Assembly (NCBI RefSeq): GCF_035222275.1
Contig: NC_085885.1
Span: 3,410,001-3,474,000, forward strand
Direction of reading: 5' to 3'
Source of the DNA: Podospora bellae-mahoneyi
Taxonomy: Eukaryota; Ascomycota; Sordariomycetes; Sordariales; Podosporaceae
Length of the DNA: 64,000 nucleotides
Shown: positions 19,442-32,307 of the stretch, in pieces
Layout: each line of letters begins with the position of its first letter
How positions within the stretch are numbered: the first letter of the stretch is position 1
Notes under the pieces: model-generated
What the model was told of the DNA's origin: nothing
The model's input: the letters and a program-made list of their open reading frames with translations, nothing else
Database searches by the model: none
Position numbers and translations under genes: made by a program

Positions 19442-20680
19442 TTAAACCGCCGGCTTCAGCTCCCCACTGCCACCGCCAACAATCTCTTGGATCCTATTCT
19501 GGATACCACTGATGCAGTCCAAGATAGTATTTGCTTCCCTTACCCGGTCAGCACTCATGAGATGGTTGGCAGCATCAATGCCCAAAGCCATAACCCTTTG
19601 TACATAAGGTGGCATCTTTGGCGCAGCTGCTGGATCCCACTGCGACAGTAACCTCTTGACAAAAGAGTCGTCTTCGCGGAAGTACTGCAGCGCCAGCTCT
19701 GCGGACGGATCTGTTGGGTGGTACAAGTCAAGATGAGCCCTCTCGTGCAAGCGACGTTCCAGCTCGATGCTCATGGCCACGAAGGGCTCAAAGAGACTGA
19801 CAGGTGCCTTGGCATGCTTCCATGAAGCAACGGTACTGTTCCATGCTACTAAACTCCAAGCATCACCCAGTTGGTTCAATGGGAGCTCGTTCTTCTTGAG
19901 CATAGACTCTACCTGGATGACGGAAGAATAGGCGTCTCGGAGTCCTTCGGTACAGGTGTGAGCAGCAATAAAGTGCTTGATAAGAAGGTCGGAGCATATC
20001 CTCGAGTGCATGGTGTTGACAGATGATGCTTGCTTCATCACTCTCTCCAGCCAGATCCACACCATGTCGTCAAGACCCTCGGCAATCATGAAGCGTAGCA
20101 ACAGGACGCTGAACTTTTGGTTGCTGAGCCAGGAATAGGTGTTGTGTTGTCCGGAAGCCTTGAGCCATTGGAGGACGAGAAGACCGGCGCCGGTGCCTTG
20201 CAATGGTACATAGAGTGGTGATTGGCTTAATGTGTTCTTCTCGGCTGTCTTGAAGATTTTGAGGAGGAATCCGTGGGCTCGTGGAATTGTCATGAGGCCC
20301 TTTGCCACAGCTTGTTGAAAGACCTCCTTATCATGGTCGTATGGCGAGCCTATCCCCGATGTTCGACGTGGTGATGACGCTTGGTTGAGCAAAGGGTTGT
20401 TGAGGATGGAGTGCAGATGGACATCGGTAGGTCGGTGGGGAACGTCGGGCTTCTCAGCTGAGGAGGCAGAAGCTGAAGTCAGGGTGGTTGATGCTTTCGG
20501 GCCGGATAGGGGGTTAGGTGAAGGGCCATGCTGCCTGTCCAACTCGCTGCGAAAGGAGGTTTTGAGGGCATCGAGAAGGCGCTGGGAATCGCGTTTGCTG
20601 AGGGGCAGCGGTTGATGGATTGGGGGCACCAAGCTAGATATCGTCTTGGAGACGGCCTGCCACCCCTTTGCTTTGGACAT
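19442..20680 (-). CDS. Uncharacterised 412-residue protein, helical C-terminal half
   Basis: Single exon, ATG at 20680 (MSKAKGWQAVSKTISSLVPP). The first 110 residues are Ser/Pro-rich and low in predicted structure (DALKTSFRSELDRQHG, then a Ser/Ala stretch). From about residue 115 the protein is helical with hydrophobic repeats (YDHDKEVFQQAVAKGLMTIP, AGLLVLQWLKASGQHNTYSW, FSVLLLRFMIAEGLDDMVWI, DDSFVKRLLSQWDP, ADRVREANTILDCISGIQ). The helix-turn-helix rhythm resembles organellar TPR/PPR-like helical repeat proteins, but no repeat consensus is clear. The basic N-terminus could be a mitochondrial presequence. No named family was recognised. Its start lies close to conserved-looking intergenic DNA and no intron is needed. 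Confidence 0.78.
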   Translation of the reverse strand: MSKAKGWQAVSKTISSLVPPIHQPLPLSKRDSQRLLDALKTSFRSELDRQHGPSPNPLSGPKASTTLTSASASSAEKPDVPHRPTDVHLHSILNNPLLNQASSPRRTSGIGSPYDHDKEVFQQAVAKGLMTIPRAHGFLLKIFKTAEKNTLSQSPLYVPLQGTGAGLLVLQWLKASGQHNTYSWLSNQKFSVLLLRFMIAEGLDDMVWIWLERVMKQASSVNTMHSRICSDLLIKHFIAAHTCTEGLRDAYSSVIQVESMLKKNELPLNQLGDAWSLVAWNSTVASWKHAKAPVSLFEPFVAMSIELERRLHERAHLDLYHPTDPSAELALQYFREDDSFVKRLLSQWDPAAAPKMPPYVQRVMALGIDAANHLMSADRVREANTILDCISGIQNRIQEIVGGGSGELKPAV

Positions 20681-22532
20681 TTTGTGGCTGGTTGACTGTC
20701 GGGAAGGGTGATTGTATCTAGGTGATCACGGGTGACGAGCTCAAGCTTGGACTCCTTGGTGTTGACTTGCTTGACGTGAGCTGATGACGGTTCAACCCCA
20801 CACCAGCCAGCTGAGGTCCAGATTTCATGACCAATCAGAAAAGAGACAATGTTCCCACTCTGTGCGCAGTAATGCCAAGGCAATGCTATCTTATCAGTTT
20901 CGGCATCCCCTCTGTCACGTGCCACTTTCCCGACTCTAAAGCTCTTAAGCAAACATCTGTCGAGAGGTGAAACTCGACCGACGAGTCGTACTCTTCTTCC
21001 TGGCTGGTGTGAAAGTTGAGCCTCTCCGCAGCTTTAAGGCTGGTGCCCGTTACATGCTACCGGCCACCGGTCCCCATAGTAGCTTTTCTGAACCAAGACA
21101 AGCGACAAGACCATTCACAGGCGGAAGCAGCCGTGCTTCGTGGAGTTCAGTAGGGACGACGCTAATTGTCCAGATCATCCTCCTGCAAACAGTGGCTGGT
21201 GCCCTTCCACCAAACGCCGGTTTCGGGCATCAACGGTGTGCCAGAATATGGAGAAATTCCATAGCATTTGGCATTTCAACCGCGACAGCACAATCAAGAA
21301 GATAAACATTGATTTGCATTCTGTATCATCGACATCAGGGGTACCTATGTATGTGATGTGCAACCCAACAGCTTGACGCTATGCCGTGTTGGGGATCGTA
21401 CCTGGCCAGAGCCCTGACGTCGTCTGGTTCCAGGGTCCCTGACTGGAGAGGGCGGCATCTCGTCCATTCTGGGGAGGCTGCAGCTGAATTGCTGCAATTT
21501 CCTGCATACCACAGCCCTTCTTGCCCTCCCAGCCCTCTCTGTCGGGGTTGCTTTTTGCCCCTTTTCCTTTGTTTGACAAGCCGGTTGGTTACCTTTTGCC
21601 CCAGACTTGGGGTCTCTCGTGATCAGACTAAGTCGGGTGATCAGGTGCCTCTCCAAAGAGGCAAAACCCCATCTCTCACTCAGCTCTGAATCATTGTGGT
21701 TGAGCAAAGCGGTGGGGTCCCCCAGTTTGTCTCCAGTTGTCTCCAATTGCAGCAAAGGGCACCGATCCCAAGGAATTCCTCGTGACGGATGCGTTGTTGT
21801 GTTTATGCCTAGACTTGGGTTGGTTATGAGAGGTACCTGACCAGGTACCTTACCTTGGGAAAGGTATGGCGGAAGAGGGGATGCCCTGTGCAAAGTCCAG
21901 AGGGATACGTACAATGGAAAGGAGCTGTAAACAGGATCCGGGAAAAGGAATCAAATCTAGCGGGAAGGAAAAGTGAGAAATATATCTTGGACTATCCATA
22001 ACTACAAAGTGAAACAATGACTTCGAGGCTGCCCTGGCGTGTTTGATGCCCTGAAGTTGGGGGCTGCTTGGTTGCATTGGGACGCGTTGAATGGTGGGTT
22101 TTTAGGTGCTGGCTGCTGGCTGCTGGCTGGCTCTGTTGCTGGGTGTGGGTGGTCACTGCTTTCGCAGGTGCACTTTGTGAGCGGACCAATTCTGAATCGA
22201 CAAAATCTGGCCCAGGGTGTGTGTGTCTGTCTTTGCCTCGCTTCCCTTCGACAATCCGCACTTGGCTCTCCTGCCACTTCCTACCGACAACATCGGCTCG
22301 ATCTCATCTTCCCGGATCGCATCTCGATTCGATTCGACTCTCCCCCAACCCCCGACCGCTTTTTGACCAACGACCTGACTATCGTCGACTCGACCCCCCC
22401 ATTTTGCCCCGACGTCTTGTCCCTCGCACAGTCAAAACCACTCTTCTCAGTGATTTGAACCGGGCTGCCGCTGGTGACGCGACCCGTCGCCAAATCTCTT
22501 CCAACCACCACACCACATTCACACTCTCAGCA
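20681..22532. other. Long divergent promoter region and def1 leader
   Basis: About 1.85 kb between the minus-strand helical protein and def1 (plus). The last ~300 bases are pyrimidine-rich with many TCGA and CCCC runs and a CACCACACCACA stretch before the def1 ATG, typical of a long fungal 5' leader. The frame upstream of the def1 ATG is open for about 155 codons, but its composition is not protein-like. No other gene seen. Confidence 0.5.
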
Positions 22533-25500
22533 ATGTCTGAGGTACAGAGCAGGCCATCTGCCCCGCGCGGCAGGGGCTCCGCCCGCGGCGGTCGCGGCGG
22601 CTTCTCAACTCGGGGAGGAGGTCGCACCACTGCCCGTTCTGCTGGTACTAATGGCACCACGCAACACGACACAGAATCTTCTTCGCCAGCCCTGGAGGAC
22701 GAGGGCGAGATTAGCGAACTCCGCAAGCTCTACGGCCAGCACATTGTCAACATCAAGAACATCGTGTCCGACTGGACTGATGCTGATATCCTCTACGCTC
22801 TCCGCGAGACGGACGGCGACCCGGATGAGGCTGCCTTCAAGATTCTGGACGGTAAGCTGACAATGGTTCTGCTGATGCCTTTCCCCTTACTAACGCTGTT
22901 CTGATTTCGCTAGGCACTTTCTCCAAGTGGAACGAGGTCTCGAAGCCCGTGAAGACCAAGGCTAAGAATGACACATTCACCACAACGACTGCCGATTCTG
23001 GCGCTGCCGGCGGCCTACGGAACGCAAGAGGTGGCCGTGTCGAAGGTGGCCGTGGTCGTGGCAGAGCGACCGAGCGCGGCGGTCGTGGAGGCGGTCGCGG
23101 AAAGTCGATCCACCCTTCGACCAACGGTCCCCGTGTCAAGGAGAACCAGCCTCTCTCTGTCCCAACTGAGGAATCTAACGAATGGGATACCTCTGCCCCG
23201 ACTGCCGAATCTAACGAATGGACTGAGTCCACCCCCGCCGAATCTGCTCCTGCTCCCGCCGCCGTTGAACCTACCCCTGCCGCTGCCCCCGCAAAGCCCT
23301 CTACCGATGCCCCAAAGACATGGGCCAGCATGTTGAGACAGTCGACCACTCCTAAGCCTGCCCCTAAGCCCAAGGAAGTACCTGCTCCCCCTCCCGCCGA
23401 ACCTACTCCCGTCATTGAGCCACTTCCCCCCGCTCCCGCCGAGCCCGAGGTCGTACCCGAGCCCGAGATTGCTGCGCCAGTCGAAGAGAAGGAAGAGCCA
23501 GTTCCCGAACCTGTCCAGGAGGAGCAGCCCGCTGTTGTTGTTCCTGTCATTGAGCCAGTCATTCCTGTTGTTCCCGTCGTACCCGCTGTTGCCATTCCCG
23601 AAGTTGCCTTGTCACCTTCCAAGGACGCGCTTACGGATGAGAACCTCGACAAGGTCCCTGGCACAACCGAGCCCCCAGCGACCGAGACCACGAGAAGTGA
23701 AGCTGCCGACTCTTGGGATCCCAGAGCCGCTGGCAGCGCTACAGCAACTCCCTTGTCTGCTTCCCAGCAACAGCACCAGGCCGAGCGCACTCCCAGCAGT
23801 GGCTTCGCCGCGACTGCGACCAAGGCGACAACTCGCACCCCAGCTTTCCCCCGTCGTGTTTTGGATCAGCTCGAGGCCGTTCGCATGCCCGGCAACCGTG
23901 CCGAGGTCGAACGCACTACTGTCCAGTTTGGTGCTTTCAGCCTGAATGGTGGCATTGAGGACGACATTGATGGCGATCGTGAAGAGCCCGAGACCCGTCC
24001 CCAGCCTCCCCAGGATTCTCCTGTTGCCCAACCCAGAGCTTCGCTTCCCCCTGTTCAGCCCCCAGCGGCCCCAGAGAGCTTCCCTACCCCTACCCAGAAG
24101 CCTGCTTCCCAGGTTCCAACAGGTCCTGCTGGTATGGCTTCTCAGACTTCCCCTGCTGTCTTGTCTTGGTTACTTGCTGACACAAATCTAGCCGCTGCTC
24201 CTGCCGCGGTCCCTGCCATCACCCCAGTTGCCGCCCCAGGTATGCCCATCTCACTTGCATCGCAGACGAGGAACATGTTTCTAACCGACATAAACAACAC
24301 AGCTCCCCAGCCGGCCGCGCAACACAACCAGCAGCAGTATGGTCGCTTTGGCCAGCAGACTGCCGCTCAAGAGCACAGCTCCTTCCCTCCCTCGAAGCCT
24401 TTTGATTCGTTCGGTCAGCAGCAACCCGCCGCTGCCTCCACTCAATCGCAGTTCGAGGGCGGCTTCCAAGGGCAGACGCAGCCTGCTGCCCAAACCCAGA
24501 ACCAGCAGCAAGCGTTTAGCTCTGCTCCCAACGATTATCCTTCTTACTACACCTCTGGCGACCAAAGAGGTTTCTATGGTGGCTATAACTACAACCAACA
24601 GCAGGGCTCTCAGGACGGCCCCTCTTCGCAAGCCCAGCGTTTCGGTGGATATGGCACCGCCCAGACTGATAACATCAGCCAGTACCCCCAGAGCGGTGCC
24701 CAACACGGCCAATCCCGCTTCGGTTCTGGCTCCGCTCCCTCTGCGGAAACACCAACCACTACGGCTCCTGCTACGTCGGCGTCGTCGGCTCTTCCCCAGG
24801 CCGGCCAGACTAGCCAGACTCAACATGGTCAGCAGCCTCAGCCCGATCAATATCCCTACCACCCTTACTCCAACAGCCCTTACTATGGTGGGTACATGGG
24901 CGGATATGGACAGTACGGTCAGGGCGGCTATGCTCCCTACGGCAAGGGCAATGTGGGATATCAGCCCAACCAATACGGTGTTGCGTCGCAGGGACCTTAT
25001 GGCTACTCCAACCCTAGCGCTGGCTTTGGCCAGTCTGCTCTTCACCGGGAGACCGGTGGCGCTGCTGCGGGCGCTGGTGCTGGTCTTGGCGATTACGGTC
25101 GTGCGGGATCTCAGTCGGCTCAGCAGCAATCTGGATTTGGTGGCATGCATGATGCCTTCAGCCGCGGTGCTTCTGGCTACCAGTCCCAGGCTGCGTCGTT
25201 CAACGCTCCCGGCACTCAGCCCGGCGCTGTCCCCTCTGCTGTCGACGACATTAAGTCCTTCGGAGATGCCAAGGGCGCTGCCGGACCCAGCCCCTCTCTC
25301 GGCGTCGCTGCCCGACCCGGCTCCGCAGCGAACAACGGACCATCTCAGTCTGGGCTTCCTCCCCCGCAATCTGCCCAGCAGACCAACCTGGGCGGTATGG
25401 GTCAATACGGCTATCCCGGTCACATGCAGCAGGGCCATGCTGGCCTCCACGGCAGCCACACGGCCGCTGGTGGCTACGGCATGAGCGCGACTGGCGGACA

Positions 25501-25603
25501 GAGCCAGCAGAGCTCGTACGGCTATGGTAACCAGGGCTTCGGCGGCGGTTACTACGGCGGAAACTCTCAGCCCCGTGGTTGGGGTAACAACTACCACCAC
25601 TAA
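22533..25603 (+). CDS. def1: RNA polymerase II degradation factor Def1 (CUE domain, Gln-rich)
   Basis: Exon 1 is 22533-22851, followed by a 62-base intron (GTAAGC donor, TAACG branch site, CGCTAG acceptor). The frame then stays open to TAA at 25603. Two further introns with full consensus, 24132-24191 (60 bases) and 24240-24302 (63 bases), are multiples of three and lack stops. Spliced length is 961 residues. The N-terminus is RGG-rich, and a CUE-type ubiquitin-binding helix bundle spans about residues 57-107 (EISELRKLYGQHIV, WTDADILYALRETDGDPDEA). After it comes a basic region, a Pro/Ala/Glu-rich middle, and a long Gln/Gly/Tyr/Ser tail ending GWGNNYHH. Def1 in yeast promotes ubiquitylation and degradation of stalled RNA polymerase II. 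Domain order and the Gln-rich tail fit well. Confidence 0.92.
24132..24191 (+). other. def1: Candidate 60-base in-frame intron of def1
   Basis: GTATGG donor, TTGCTGAC branch site nine bases before the CTAG acceptor, 60 bases, no stop in frame. Removal joins PTGPA to AAPAAV, which keeps the Pro/Ala composition. Retention adds a hydrophobic insert (SPAVLSWLLADTNL) foreign to the surrounding sequence. Confidence 0.7.
24240..24302 (+). other. def1: Candidate 63-base in-frame intron of def1
   Basis: GTATGC donor, TTTCTAACC branch site and CACAG acceptor, 63 bases, no stop in frame. Retention would add 21 residues including GMPISLASQTRNMFLTDIN. Splicing joins VAAP to APQPAAQ, again in keeping with the flanks. 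Confidence 0.72.
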
Positions 25604-26044
25604 ATTGGAGGGAAGAGAGAGAAGCGTTATCTGAGTTAGCAAAGGATGAGATGATGACCCTTTTTTCATGGTGCCCATGTGTTATTACTGTCTTTGTTGC
25701 TGTTGTCGGGGCGTTTGAGATATTCAACGGGAACCGGGTGGGGGGGTTGGCAACGCAAAAAAAAGAGGGAATATTGATGTTTTTATGCCGGGGCTCCCAG
25801 GGGGGAGGGGGTTAAACTGCGGAAATATTCATGGCCTTTTCTGTTTTTTTTTCTCTGCATTCTTTCTGTTGAAGGGAAAGAGGGGGGGAGCACTCGAAGC
25901 AAAAAGCACACATCCACATTTTTCTCTAAAAAAAAGTTTCGTAGGCGAAATTGACGATGAGTTTGCCTTTTTATGTATCTCATGTCGAGGGCCTTGCGGT
26001 ATTTTTTTTTTCCTTTGCCAATGTTTTCTTACCTCTGATTATCG

Positions 26045-26114
<70 letters not shown>

Positions 26115-27287
26115 GGTGGTGGTGGTGGTATGGGATTTTCTCTCTTACTCTTCTCTTCATATGACATGAGATGACATGACAAGAAAACCAAAGGGCATGA
26201 GACTGGGCGGGCGGGCAGGTAATGAGTGCATTTGGGCGCTTTTGCTTTTTGGGGGTGGGTGAGTGGTGGGCGGAAAGGGGGGTCATCAAAAATTGATTAT
26301 TGTTGCCATGCTTGCTGTTTGTTTGTGCGTGTGTGCTGTTGGTGCTTGTGTGCTGTTGGTGCTTTGCTTGTGCTTGACGGACGGCCTCGAGTTTGGCTTG
26401 TTTTGATGTTCGTCCTGGGACTGTGAATGTTGTCTGTTTCCCTGACAGGTATAACAGATAGGTAGGAAGGGAACAAAAGGCCGCAAGTCCTGGCGACTAC
26501 CTCTTTGATGCTTTTGAGCAATGCTTTTTTTTTTCTCACGCTGGACTAGGTGCCCACCAAGGCCTTTTCACACGTATGTGCACAGCAAACACGGTTGTAT
26601 CTCAACCGTCACAATCGTCAGACAATGTCAACCAATAAGAAAATCCTCTCAACTCTACCTAAGGTACCTTTTTTTCCCTTTTAGTACATGTGATGTCATG
26701 AAGGCCGACCTCCACGGTTCAAAGCCACGTTCCCAGCAGCCAGGATAGGACACCCCTTTGGCAGTTTGGTGGCACCAGCCACAGGAAAATTCTCATAAAG
26801 GCCAAATGTTCTTGCTGTTGTTACATGTTACATGTGATAAGACGAAGATAACGTATCCCTCGCAACCCCATATTCAGAGCAAAGAAAATAGGATAGACAC
26901 TCGTGCCAAATGAAAAGAGGCCATCAAGTCCATGTATGTGTACCCCGGATCTCGTTAAGAACCCGATCAGGGACTGCCTTGTCCCCTCACCTCATAAGGC
27001 TAGCTAAGGCCGGCCATCCGTCTCAGCCTCGCCACGATATCCCTCCCCATCCTATCCCGCGCCTGTCCCTGACAGTCACATCAAAACACGGGACAACCCA
27101 GAATTTATTTTATGATCTGTATCATCATAATCATGTCATTTATCCCTACCAAAACAAGACTACCTTCTGGTTGTTGCATCTATAGTCAATCCCAGGCCCA
27201 ATCGCCGACCATCCATCCACCCAATACCAAAAGTCTTTCCTCCCAATCAACCCCATTTTACAACCTCCCCTTCACCCTCTCCTCAAG
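25604..27287. other. Intergenic region between convergent def1 and pgi1
   Basis: About 1.7 kb holding the 3' ends of both genes. It is T/G-rich with A- and T-runs and contains a long GTT microsatellite (separate entry). Short frames here are low-complexity shadows; no gene seen. Confidence 0.5.
26044..26130 (+). repeat. GTT trinucleotide microsatellite followed by GTG/GGT units
   Basis: About 24 uninterrupted GTT units (26044-26114) run directly into about five GGT units. It lies some 440 bases after the def1 stop codon, outside any coding frame. Length is likely to vary between strains because the array is perfect. Confidence 0.95.
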
Positions 27288-29048
<1,761 letters not shown>

Positions 29049-30138
29049 CTTGGTACAAATTATAGGAGGATGGGGGTTATTCGGTATTCGTAGGTAGTTA
29101 TTACAGGAAAGAGAATGGCAAACAGGAACGAAACTATGTAGTAGTCAAGTATTAATGGGCAAGCTTCGAGGATAGGTAGTGGGAAGTGTCAAGCTCTTGG
29201 GCCAGGCACAGGCGCATCAAGGTGGGGTGATTATATGTAAGTTCCGAGAGACGAGCTTGATGTGCCCCGCATGTGGACGGGAACCCAGAGCTTGGCTGGC
29301 AGTGAGTCCGGCACAGCAGAGAGAAGGTGACACGGTTGGTTTCAGGTACCTGATATAAATAAATAAAAAGAGGCGCTTACCAGAAGCTCGGGGTATCTGC
29401 AGAATTGCACAGCAAACACAAAGTGCGAGAGAAACAAGAAAGGGTGGTAGAGAGGTGAGGGAATAAGAAGGTTACTATCTATCACGACGGACGAAGCTTT
29501 GTTGCTCAGTCAGAACAATCAAGACCAAGACGACGCGGGGCACGGTGCACGTCACCACCCCACTCCGCAGAATGTCCGCCTCGAAAGCCATCGGTCGCTC
29601 GAGGAATCCACCGTCCATTTTACCCAATTCGCTGGCCCCGGGTGCTGAATAAGAGCCTCACGGGCTAAATAGAAGCTGTGACATCCATCCCCTGTCATTC
29701 CGCTACATACGCCTGAAGAGCCTAACATTGTTTGCTTATTGGTTTGTGGGTTTCTGCTGTCCTCGACTCGACTCGACTCGACCGGCCCCTTTTCAGCCAG
29801 CAGCAAAAAAAAAAAAAAATGTAGATATAAAAAAAACAAAGACAAGAACAAGTGCCATAACAAGCCTTCATGGTCATGCCCAACTCCAAAATGTAGTGAC
29901 AAAAAACACAAGACACAACAACGCCTTTCCGAAGCACAGCTCCGCGGGCCTCTGCTGCCCCCCACACACACCAGACGCACCGTACCACCTCTGCGCACAA
30001 ATCATTCCCCCCTTGGAGCCTATCCCAAACCCACGTGGTATTGGGCTGGGACAGTCATTATCTCTGTATAACCCTATCCCCTCATCCCTATCAGCCACTC
30101 TCCATCTGAAAATGAGCCGTTTTTTCCCCTCTGGTCAT
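29049..30138. other. Promoter side of pgi1 and 3' side of ypk1
   Basis: About 1.1 kb. It contains a short (CGACT)n run near 29762-29781 and an A-run near 29806-29820. No convincing coding frame was recognised. Confidence 0.45.
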
Positions 30139-32307
30139 TTATCGGTCCTGGATGCTGCCGACAAAAGATGGATCCCTAACACTGCCACCAGCGTCGCCGA
30201 GACCGGCAATAGGACGGTTGTAACTGAAGCCAGTGAACTGGTTCTGCATCGTCTGGGAGAGAACAGGTCCCTCGACGTACGAATCTTGTGGCGGCTCCGA
30301 GGTGAATTCGGGGTCAAAATTTGCCGTGTCCAGAGCATCAACCTACATGTGGTTAGTAATAGACAAGTACATCGTGGGACAGAAGCAAAACTTACCACGC
30401 TGGGCTTGAATGTGGGCTCATACTTGCGCTGAAGCAGCTTGCGCCAATCTATGGCATGGAAAAAGGGGTGAGCCTTGATCTCTGCAGAGCCGTTCGCACC
30501 AAGACGCTGTTGGGGATCGCGGTTGAGGAGCTTAGTGAGCAGGTCCTTGGCGGCTGGCGGTACAACCTCCTGGCTTGGGAAGTGCAGAGGCTCGCTGAGG
30601 ATCTTGCGGTACATCTCGTTGGTGTTCTCATCGTAGAAGGGAGGCAGACCCGTTAACATCTCGTACAAGAGAACACCGAGTGTCCACCAGTCGACTGTCT
30701 TGTTGTAGCCGTTACCCATCAACAATTCAGGCGCCAGATACTCGGGGGTGCCGCAGAACGTGTTGGTACGGTCTTCATCCTTCATGTCAAGCTTGCACAG
30801 GCCGAAGTCGCACAAGGCAATGTGACCTTGATAGTCGAGAAGAATATTCTCGGGCTTCAGGTCACGGTAAATGACGTTGAACCCGTGCAGACACTCGAGA
30901 GCACACAAAAGCTCGGCGGTGTAGAATCGACTGCGGTTAACGTCGAACCGCTGCTCCTTTTGCAAGTGGTGGAAAAGCTCGCCGCCGTTGACAAAGGCCA
31001 AGACGAAGTAGAGCTTCTCGGGGCTCTGGAAGGTGAACTTGAGCGGAACGATAAAGGGATTGTTGATCTGGGCGAGCACCGATCTCTCGGCGAGAGTATG
31101 CGCCACTTCAGACCGAGAGATAATGTGGGCTTTCCGGATGGTCTTGAGGGCGTAAATCCGGTTTGTGTCCTTCTTCTTTACCTGCATGACCTTGCCGAAG
31201 CTGCCCTTGCCCACCACCTTGAGCAGCTCAAAGTCTTCAATCTTGAGCTTTCCAGCTCTGTTCTCCACGTACTCGACGCCAATCTTGATCTTGCCGGTGC
31301 CATATTGCACGTCCACCCACTCCACACCAGTCTGTCCGAGCGTCTTTTCCCGGTTGGCGTGTTCGGCCGCGGCCTTTTCCCGGTCCTTCTTACTGGCCTT
31401 GGGATCCTCAACGTATGGTTGCTTCTCCTCGAATCTGGGGTTAATACGGGCCACACCGAGGAAAATATCCTGGCTGCGGCCGGATCCCGGTGGCGCATTG
31501 GGATTGCGGATATAAAGATGAATCACCAACTCTGTTACTCTGGAAACATCGAACTTGTATTGGGTGTTGGAGCCGGCCCAGAGAGGGTTCTCGGGTGTTC
31601 CTTCGACCGAGTTGACAAACACTTGCAACTTGTCGAAATCGATCAGGGCATAGGGCATGTACTTGGACGAGATACGACCGTGGTTGGTGGGGATGCCGGA
31701 GAAACCGCCCGAGGTCTGGGGCCTGCCCATGAAACCCGAGGTCCTCGAGGAAGACGAGGGGCGGATCGAACTCGACATGTTGAGAGCATTTCCGGTCGAC
31801 AGCGAGTTGCCGCCATGTGCTGGGTTGTTGAAGGAAGCGCGGTGCTGTTCGGGGAGGGAGAACCCTTGACCTTCGTGAAGTGTAACGACAAGAATACCGG
31901 GCTTGGGAGGGGCAACGACGGGAGCTTGCGTAAGGGCTTCCGAGGCCGCTAGACAAAAGGTCAGGTTAGATTGGGCTCTGTTCGCGAAAGGGCCAGGGAA
32001 TAGTCATAGAAGAAACGCACCGATGGTGTTCTCATTTGTGGGTGTGACAGCACCAGAGATGTCCCCTTGGCTCTTGCTGTCCTTGTCTGTGATGGTGGAG
32101 GTTGAAGGTGACCTCGAGAAGGTGCTCGTGAGGGGTCCCAGATGGGTTTCCTTCAGCTCTAAGGGGTGACTTGTGTTAGCTGACTCGAGAACAGAGACGA
32201 AGAGGCGATGCAGAAGTGGCCCATCGTGGCCGAAGCCAGGCGTGGAACTGAGTGGTCGCGGGAGTTGCGGTGGTGCTTGACATACTCTTGGTGAGTTTCC
32301 ACGACAT
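30139..32307 (-). CDS. ypk1: AGC-family Ser/Thr protein kinase Ypk1
   Basis: Four exons: 32307-32286, 32158-32021, 31948-30396 and 30342-30139. The introns are 127, 72 and 53 bases, and the product has 638 residues. The tiny first exon encodes MSWKLTK, matching the family N-terminus that continues KLKETHLGPLTSTFSRS. A conserved regulatory region follows (PGILVVTLHEGQGFSLP, YMPYALIDFDKLQVFVN, C2-like). The kinase domain comes next: GKGSFGKVMQV (glycine loop), YALKTIRK, YRDLKPEN (catalytic loop), CDFGLCK (DFG) and an activation loop TNTFCGTPEY for PDK1 phosphorylation. The C-terminal extension has the hydrophobic motif FTGFSY. Ypk1 acts downstream of TORC2 and PDK1 in membrane, sphingolipid and cell-wall homeostasis. 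The first intron and micro-exon are inferred from consensus and family knowledge. Confidence 0.95.

Noticed and set aside
22068-22532. 155-codon open extension in frame before the def1 start
   Set aside because: Low-complexity, Trp/Cys-rich leader-like reading; the ATG at 22533 begins the conserved RGG/CUE N-terminus.
22837-25678. Minus-strand frames of 333 and 465 residues across def1
   Set aside because: Antisense shadows of the Gln/Pro/Ala-rich def1 coding sequence; Arg/Leu/Ser-rich without family.
26029-26289. Asn-run frames from the GTT microsatellite
   Set aside because: Pure repeat translation; not coding.
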